Shown here: positions 6,783 to 10,698 of the stretch, in pieces
How the letters are laid out: every line of letters starts with the position of its first letter
How positions within the stretch are numbered: the first letter of the stretch is position 1
Source of the DNA: CBFGRU01 sp965651255
Lineage (GTDB): Bacteria > Planctomycetota > Phycisphaerae > Phycisphaerales > SM1A02
Assembly: GCA_965651255.1 (NCBI GenBank)
Contig: CBFGRU010000092.1
Coordinates: 1 to 10,698 of the forward strand
Direction of reading: 5' to 3'
Length of the DNA: 10,698 nt
The notes under the pieces: model-generated
Database searches by the model: none
What the model was told of the DNA's origin: nothing
Seen by the model: the letters and a program-made list of their open reading frames with translations, nothing else
Position numbers and translations under genes: made by a program

Positions 6783-7532
6783 TCAGCGTCCGGAAACCGA
6801 GCCGGCTCGGAGTGCCGTGACGACTTCTCGGACGCTTTCACCCATTGCGCGGAGCGCTCGGGGAAGATCCCACACCTGCTGGGAGCGATTGCCGGTCGTG
6901 TTGCTGATCGTTCGTATCTCGAGCGCGGGCACCCCCCGCAGCATCGCCGAATGGACGACCGCAGCGCCTTCCATCGCCTCGGCCAGCGCGCCGGTGCGCC
7001 GGGCAATCTCGCGGGCCTGCGCGTTCGTTCCCGAGCACATCGCCACCGTCGCGACGCGACCGAACGTGAAACGCCCCGACAGCATCATCACGCGCTGTAG
7101 GAGTGAAACATCACCCGGCAGGGCATTGCCAGCCACTCCCTCCACCAGCGGAAACCCCAGCGCGGTCATATCGCTGAAACCCTGAGGCGTCATCAGGCCC
7201 TCTTCAGCATAGACGGACTGCTCCGCGATGATCGTCGCGCCGATGTCGAGGGCATAGGTCGGCTTCGGGCCGTCATCGGGAGCATCACCCCCGCTCACGA
7301 TCGGTAGCGCGCCTGCGATGCCAACGCTCAACACCGCATCGAACGGCCCGCGTCGAAGCAGGGCATCCGTGGTCGCACAAGCCGCATTCACGCGCCCGAC
7401 GCCGGCGGCGATGATGATCGTTTCATCATCTGCGAGCGCAGCGATGGCATCGCGTTCTTTCGGAACTGCGGTCACGAGCAGAAGCCGATTGCGAGCATGG
7501 TTGCCGCTCGTACGCACGGTGCCGGGATTCAT
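6783..7532 (-). CDS. mqnB: Futalosine hydrolase (menaquinone biosynthesis, EC 3.2.2.26)
   Basis: 249 residues of the purine nucleoside phosphorylase / MTA-SAH nucleosidase fold. It should hydrolyse futalosine to dehypoxanthine futalosine plus hypoxanthine in the futalosine route to menaquinone. Seen: LLLVTAVPKERDAI (17-30), AGVGRVNAA (43-51), SVGIAGAL (69-76), SVYAEEGL (106-113), CSGTNAQA (166-173), the catalytic EAMEGAAV (185-192) with its Met-Glu pair, and LEIRTISNTTG (204-214). The pattern ISN-x-x-G followed by W-x-L, and the position-108 YAEEG motif, are what I associate with MqnB rather than MtnN, where Asp replaces this Asn. The ATG has GAGG four bases upstream. The gene lies 33 bp after the DUF1080 gene and may share its transcript; no other mqn gene is in the window. 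A general 5'-methylthioadenosine/futalosine nucleosidase is the alternative. Confidence 0.87.
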   Translation of the reverse strand: MNPGTVRTSGNHARNRLLLVTAVPKERDAIAALADDETIIIAAGVGRVNAACATTDALLRRGPFDAVLSVGIAGALPIVSGGDAPDDGPKPTYALDIGATIIAEQSVYAEEGLMTPQGFSDMTALGFPLVEGVAGNALPGDVSLLQRVMMLSGRFTFGRVATVAMCSGTNAQAREIARRTGALAEAMEGAAVVHSAMLRGVPALEIRTISNTTGNRSQQVWDLPRALRAMGESVREVVTALRAGSVSGR

Positions 7533-7558
7533 CGGGCCTCGAGTCGTTGCACGAAACG

Positions 7559-7572
7559 TGATTGATCAATCA
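7559..7572. repeat. 14-bp perfect palindrome over the DUF1080 stop codon
   Basis: TGATTGATCAATCA is exactly self-complementary and includes the stop codon of the DUF1080 gene, 26 bp upstream of the mqnB start codon. One palindrome of this length is about what chance predicts in 10.7 kb, so function is uncertain. Confidence 0.25.
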
Positions 7573-8363
7573 AGCTTCCGCACCCAGATGTTGCGATATC
7601 GCACGGGGTCGCCGTGATCCTGCAGGAGAATCGGCCCTTCCGCCACCACGGTGCCATCCAACCCGCCGGGCGTTGTATGCGGCAGCACAAGGTTGTTGTG
7701 AATGACAATTCCGTTCAACATGACCGTGATGCGCGCGGGTTCGGTGACTTCACCGGCGTCATTCATTCGCGGAGCCCGGAACGTCATGTCATACGTCTGC
7801 CATTCACCCGCCGGTCGTGTCGCATTCACCAGTGGCGACGCGATTGAGTAAATCGCGCCGCATGTATTCTGTGCGACCGGCTGCTCGAACGAATCGAGCA
7901 CCTGCACCTCGTAACGGCCGTGGATATACACCCCCGAATTGCCGCGCGCCTGACCTTGTGCATCCGGCATGATCGGGCAGCGAAACTCGAGGTGCAATTG
8001 GAAGTCGCGGAACTTCTGGCTGGTGATGGCATCGCCGCCCTTCACCTGAACACTGCCATCGGGCTGGACTTCCCACTGGCTGGGCTGACCGTCGCGCTGC
8101 TGCCAGCCACTCCATTCACCGCCACGAAAGAGCACCACCGTGCGGTCGTCAAACGTCGGCGCCTTCGCGCCCAACGTAAACGAAGGGCCCACCGGATCAT
8201 TTGCGGCCTGCGTTCCCTCGCCCGAACCCTGCACCGACGCTCCACCCGCGAGACTCGGCGGTGTCGGCGGCGCGGAGGTCGCAAAGCCGATACCGGTCAT
8301 CAGTGCGATCACGGTACCAACGGCAAAGAGCGAACGCGAAAGGGGCATGGTCAACTGGCACAT
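7566..8363 (-). CDS. Secreted DUF1080 / 3-keto-disaccharide hydrolase domain protein
   Basis: 265 residues. A Sec signal peptide (short polar start, hydrophobic core about 11-27, likely cleavage near ATSA, 28-31) is followed by a low-complexity linker (32-68), then one DUF1080 domain (about 74-264) of the concanavalin-like jelly-roll type. Family motifs: DFQLHLEFRCP (120-130), RGNSGVYIHGRYEVQVLDS (140-158), CGAIY (168-172), PAGEWQTYDMTFRAPR (184-199), and GPILLQDHGDPVRYRNIWVR (243-262). The domain occurs in very many paralogues in Planctomycetes and Bacteroidetes; some members hydrolyse 3-keto-glycosides, but the substrate here cannot be told. There is no lipobox Cys, so the product is probably periplasmic or exported rather than a lipoprotein. 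The ATG at 8363 is preceded by GGAG at eight bases; a second ATG at 8348 has no such site. The unusual leader is described separately. Confidence 0.9.
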   Translation of the reverse strand: MCQLTMPLSRSLFAVGTVIALMTGIGFATSAPPTPPSLAGGASVQGSGEGTQAANDPVGPSFTLGAKAPTFDDRTVVLFRGGEWSGWQQRDGQPSQWEVQPDGSVQVKGGDAITSQKFRDFQLHLEFRCPIMPDAQGQARGNSGVYIHGRYEVQVLDSFEQPVAQNTCGAIYSIASPLVNATRPAGEWQTYDMTFRAPRMNDAGEVTEPARITVMLNGIVIHNNLVLPHTTPGGLDGTVVAEGPILLQDHGDPVRYRNIWVRKLD

Positions 8364-8462
8364 GTGACACTCTCCATCAACGGTTCAACGAACTTGAGGA
8401 TGCATGATCGTACCCGATGGAGAGCATCGCCGCGCCATGGAACCCGGCGCATTCAGTGTCAC
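8364..8462 (-). promoter_or_regulatory. Structured leader that can sequester the DUF1080 ribosome-binding site
   Basis: On the mRNA strand the 15 bases before the ATG are GATGGAGAGTGTCAC and contain the GGAG ribosome-binding site. Two upstream blocks complement it exactly: CTCTCCATC (8416-8424) pairs with GATGGAGAG (8370-8378), and GTGACA (8457-8462) pairs with TGTCAC (8364-8369). The pairings nest into one 15-bp stem. It is interrupted on the 5' side only, by about 32 bases that themselves form a GCGCC...GGCGC hairpin. This would hide the ribosome-binding site. It could be a regulated leader, a translational-coupling device, or part of hisS 3'-end formation. No known riboswitch class was recognised. 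Confidence 0.5.
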
Positions 8463-8481
8463 TCCCGGCACCCCTTGATTC

Positions 8482-9822
8482 TCAGGCGCTCAGCAAACGC
8501 GCAGTGATCATGTGTATGAACGACTGGAGATCGCTCGGATCAATCGGCACCAGCAACTGCTCGCCCGAAGCAAGATCCTTCACGACAACCTGCCCCTGGG
8601 TGAGTTCATCGCCGATGATGACCGCCAGCCGCGATCGCGCCTTGCCCGCCTCACCCAGCAATTTGCCGATGTTCCGCGTTGCCTTGTAAGAATGCCTCGC
8701 GTGCAGTCCCGCGCGCCGACACTCCGCAACGAGTGATCGCATCACGGAGTCATGCTCTTCCTTCGCCGCGACGATGAAGACATCCGGTTGCGGCAGATAC
8801 TTCTCGCCCGGTTCAAGCAGGCCTCGATCTTCGAGTACGAGACGAATCACCACATCCCCCATCGCAAATCCAACCGCCGGCGTCGGCGGGCCGCCGAAGA
8901 GTTCGACGAGTCTGTCGTAGCGGCCGCCGCCCGCGATGGCGCGTTCTCTGCCACTCGCCTCGTGCACCTCAAAGACCGTGCCGGTGTAGTACGCGAGACC
9001 GCGCACGATGGAAAAATCAATGTCGCACCATTTATCTACGCCCGCCGATCTGAGCGCATCGAACAACCCGAGGAAGACAGCCATGTCTTGATCGGTGATC
9101 GGTGACAAAATACTCAACGCTCGCTCTATGAAAAACCCAACAGGCCTTGCCGACCTTTCAAAGATATCAGCTGTCTCTATCGTCAGGCCTATCGCCCAAG
9201 CCTGTCGCTCAAAATCCTCAGCGGGAATCTTGGATTTCTTGTCAAGTAATGCAAAGGCTTCATCTAACTTCTCGCTTGCAACACCGCCTCGCCGAAGTAC
9301 CTGCGAAACAACCCCGCGATGGCTGATACGAATTCTGACGTCTTCAGAAGTCAGCCCCATCTTTTCGAGCGCACCGACACACGTCGCGATCACTTCCGCA
9401 TCGGCGCGTGGCGAATCATCGCCGATGACATCCACGTTCCATTGTTGAAACTCGCGCAGCCGCCCACGCTGGGGTCGCTCCGCGCGGTAGAAGTTCGGCA
9501 TGCAGAACCACTTGATCGGCTTCGGCAATTGCGCAGCGCGGGCGGCGACCATACGCGCGAGGGTCGGTGTGAACTCCGGACGGAGCGCATAGTCCTTCTC
9601 ACCGCCGGCACGTCGGAAACTGAACAACTCACTGACAATGCCCGGTCCGCTCTTCGCCGTGTACAACTCAAGGTGCTCGAACGTCGGGCCGTCGATCTCT
9701 TCAAACCCGTGGTTGGTTGAAACCGTCCGCCAGATCGATTCCAGATGGCGGCGCACCGCAAGGTCCGCGGGGTAGAAGTCACGGGTGCCGGTCGGCGCCT
9801 GGTATTTGTGCGATGCAGCCAT
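8482..9822 (-). CDS. hisS: Histidyl-tRNA synthetase
   Basis: 446-residue class II aminoacyl-tRNA synthetase charging tRNA-His in the cytoplasm. Seen: YQAPTGTRDFYP (7-18) at the N-terminus; LRPEFTPTLARM (80-91) with the catalytic-site TPT; motif 2 as FYRAERPQRGRLREFQQWNV (111-130); HisA motif RGLAYYTGTVFEV (274-286); GGGRYDRL (298-305); motif 3 as PAVGFAMGDVVIRL (315-328); and the anticodon-binding domain from about 345 (PDVFIVAAK). In motif 3 the usual GxERL is GDVVIRL, shifting the Arg by two places, a variant I recall from other non-proteobacterial HisRS. Start choice: a TTG-initiated frame reaches 9885, but ATG 9822 gives the standard N-terminus and the intervening bases hold a hairpin. 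No clear ribosome-binding site precedes it. GC falls sharply across residues about 155-274. Confidence 0.95.
   Translation of the reverse strand: MAASHKYQAPTGTRDFYPADLAVRRHLESIWRTVSTNHGFEEIDGPTFEHLELYTAKSGPGIVSELFSFRRAGGEKDYALRPEFTPTLARMVAARAAQLPKPIKWFCMPNFYRAERPQRGRLREFQQWNVDVIGDDSPRADAEVIATCVGALEKMGLTSEDVRIRISHRGVVSQVLRRGGVASEKLDEAFALLDKKSKIPAEDFERQAWAIGLTIETADIFERSARPVGFFIERALSILSPITDQDMAVFLGLFDALRSAGVDKWCDIDFSIVRGLAYYTGTVFEVHEASGRERAIAGGGRYDRLVELFGGPPTPAVGFAMGDVVIRLVLEDRGLLEPGEKYLPQPDVFIVAAKEEHDSVMRSLVAECRRAGLHARHSYKATRNIGKLLGEAGKARSRLAVIIGDELTQGQVVVKDLASGEQLLVPIDPSDLQSFIHMITARLLSA
9001..9360 (-). other. Low-GC segment with rare codons inside hisS
   Basis: By hand count 9001-9360 has 183 G/C in 360 bases (about 51%). 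The flanks 8881-9000 and 9361-9480 have 83 and 75 in 120 (about 69% and 62%). In-frame codons here include ATA three times and AGG twice, in a gene that otherwise uses ATC and CGC/CGT types. The segment covers residues about 155-274, between motif 2 and the HisA motif, i.e. the HisRS insertion domain and its edges. The frame is intact. Confidence 0.7.
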
Positions 9823-9870
9823 AACGGCAACAGCGTAGTCGGGGTCACGCAGGAAGGCACCGAGCACCCG

Positions 9871-9900
9871 CAGGGATTCAGGCAATCCGGCTGATCCCTG
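9871..9900 (-). terminator. Hairpin between the membrane-protein gene and hisS
   Basis: CAGGGAT (9871-9877) and ATCCCTG (9894-9900) are perfect inverted repeats; three more inner pairs (CAG with CTG, one bulged base) extend the stem to ten pairs around a 9-nt loop. It starts 11 bases after the stop codon at 9912. No T-tract follows, so it may act as partial terminator, attenuator or processing site between the two genes. Confidence 0.4.
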
Positions 9901-9911
9901 ACGATATCAAC

Positions 9912-10514
9912 TCACTCCGCCGCGGCTTCGGCACCCGCGTGCTTCGGCCGAACAATGATTGCCATGACAAACCCGCCCAGACCCCATGCGACGAGACCAT
10001 CGGCGATCAGGACCAGCGTAAACGCATCGGGGAAGCGCAGAAAGTTCCAGTTGACCGCATGCGTCATCGTCACCGCGAAGAGCGCCATCAGCAGCACTAT
10101 GCCGTACCGGCCGAAGAACGACGGCACGCGCGCGATCGAAAGCGCGAGCGCCATGAGAAAGGCCGCACCCGCCTGAATCGCAAAGCCGCGCACCAGCAGC
10201 ATCGGCTCCATCAGTGGTTCGCCCGATTTGTGAAACAGAATCAGACCCAATGGGCCACGCTCATGACGCGCAACGAACGCATCCATGGTGGCGGCCTTCT
10301 CTTCCTCGGTCGCATTCGGTGCATCGACGGGCATCGGCGGTAGGAAGTACGCCCCGCTCTCGGGAAGCTGCTCATTCAGGACTGCGCTGACCGCCGCCTC
10401 ATCCGACATCTGCAGGAACGCATCGTTGTACGGCTGCAGAACCGTCCACGCGACAGCGCCCCAGATGAAGACCACCAGCGCGGTGAGGATCGATCCCAGT
10501 ATGACTCGTCCCAT
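9912..10514 (-). CDS. Four-helix inner-membrane protein of unknown function
   Basis: 200 residues; I do not assign a family name. One N-terminal transmembrane helix (about 5-26) is followed by an extracytoplasmic loop (about 28-104), then three closely spaced helices (about 107-127, 136-155, 164-187) and a short charged Ala/Glu-rich tail. The loop includes SDEAAVSAVLNEQLPESGAY (37-56), then FLPPMP and a Glu-rich patch. The pattern of a first helix with WGAVAW, a loop with DEAAV and SGAYFLPP, then three helices, resembles uncharacterised membrane proteins I recall from other phyla, but I cannot name them securely. The ATG is well supported by AAGGAG six bases upstream. It lies 23 bp after the RidA gene and 89 bp before hisS on the same strand, so the three may be co-transcribed. 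Confidence 0.8.
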   Translation of the reverse strand: MGRVILGSILTALVVFIWGAVAWTVLQPYNDAFLQMSDEAAVSAVLNEQLPESGAYFLPPMPVDAPNATEEEKAATMDAFVARHERGPLGLILFHKSGEPLMEPMLLVRGFAIQAGAAFLMALALSIARVPSFFGRYGIVLLMALFAVTMTHAVNWNFLRFPDAFTLVLIADGLVAWGLGGFVMAIIVRPKHAGAEAAAE

Positions 10515-10537
10515 GCTCTGCTCCTTGTCCCGATGGC

Positions 10538-10698
10538 TTATTGTACTTCACCGATCGTTGCGATGACCTTCAACTCAACCGCGATCGGCGTAGGCAGCGC
10601 GTTCACTTCAATGGTTGTCCGCGTCGGGTTCGGCATGCCCGATTCCGGAGGCCCGGCGAAGTGCTCGGCATACAACCGATTGAACGTTGCAAAGTCTC
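10538..10698 (-). CDS. RidA/YjgF-family protein, C-terminal part (runs off the window)
   Basis: The last 52 residues of a gene whose start lies beyond the right edge. The sequence begins DFATFNRLYAEHFAGP, passes through PTRTTIEVNALP (24-35) and ends IAVELKVIATIGEVQ. This is the classic RidA C-terminus: FxxxNxVYxxYF, then R-T-T-x-E-V, L-P and V-E-x-x-x-I-A. The Arg of RTT (residue 26 here) and the Glu 15 residues later match the spacing of the substrate-carboxylate Arg105 and catalytic Glu120 of E. coli RidA, so an active enamine/imine deaminase is expected. This activity removes reactive enamines such as 2-aminoacrylate released by PLP enzymes. The stop codon is 23 bp before the membrane-protein start. 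Confidence 0.9.
   Translation of the reverse strand, partial: DFATFNRLYAEHFAGPPESGMPNPTRTTIEVNALPTPIAVELKVIATIGEVQ

Noticed and set aside
9823..9885. TTG start for hisS (21 extra residues)
   Set aside because: HisRS proteins start close to the YQAPTGTRDF segment; the extension matches nothing in the family and overlaps an intergenic hairpin.
1..10698. CRISPR array, tRNA, insertion sequence or prophage segment
   Set aside because: No regularly spaced repeats, no cloverleaf-like sequence, no transposase or integrase motif, and genes are dense housekeeping and pilus functions.

Overview
The window looks like chromosomal DNA of a planctomycete, probably of the class Phycisphaerae. This is an inference from high GC with G/C-ending codons, a secreted DUF1080 (3-keto-disaccharide hydrolase fold) protein, a futalosine-pathway menaquinone gene, and a PilM/N/O/B machine whose proteins are clearly divergent from proteobacterial ones. 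I see no mobile element, CRISPR array, tRNA or rRNA.

Layout: one plus-strand gene at the left edge (110-1006) encodes a short, apparently non-catalytic aldehyde-dehydrogenase-like protein. It converges on ten minus-strand genes that fill the rest. Read in the direction of transcription (right to left) these are: the C-terminal end of a RidA-family protein (10538-10698), a four-helix membrane protein of unknown function (9912-10514), histidyl-tRNA synthetase hisS (8482-9822), a secreted DUF1080 protein (7566-8363), futalosine hydrolase mqnB (6783-7532), and then a type IV pilus / pseudopilus assembly operon: pilM (5450-6619), pilN (4600-5424), pilO (3997-4596), a PilP/GspC-like inner-membrane linker (3164-3949) and the PilB/GspE assembly ATPase (1136-3109).

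The pilus block is the functional core. PilM (actin-like, cytoplasmic), PilN and PilO (bitopic, coiled coil plus periplasmic ferredoxin-like domain) and the PilP/GspC-like protein should form the inner-membrane alignment platform. The hexameric ATPase powers pilin or pseudopilin assembly. Pilins, platform protein PilC/GspF, prepilin peptidase and secretin are not in the window. A 163-bp gap before pilM, with a hairpin just after mqnB and a 28-bp inverted repeat, suggests that the pilus operon is transcribed separately from the housekeeping genes upstream.

The most notable signals are: (1) an intergenic leader before the DUF1080 gene whose two upstream blocks are together perfectly complementary to the ribosome-binding site; (2) a sharp drop in GC, with rare codons, inside hisS between motif 2 and the HisA motif, suggesting a mosaic gene; (3) a conserved-looking truncated ALDH without catalytic residues; (4) a divergent PilP/GspC-type linker; (5) strong hairpins without T-tracts behind several stop codons. 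Start codons for pilM, pilN and hisS were moved inward from the longest possible reading frames, using Shine-Dalgarno placement and family N-termini. All counts and pairings were done by eye.
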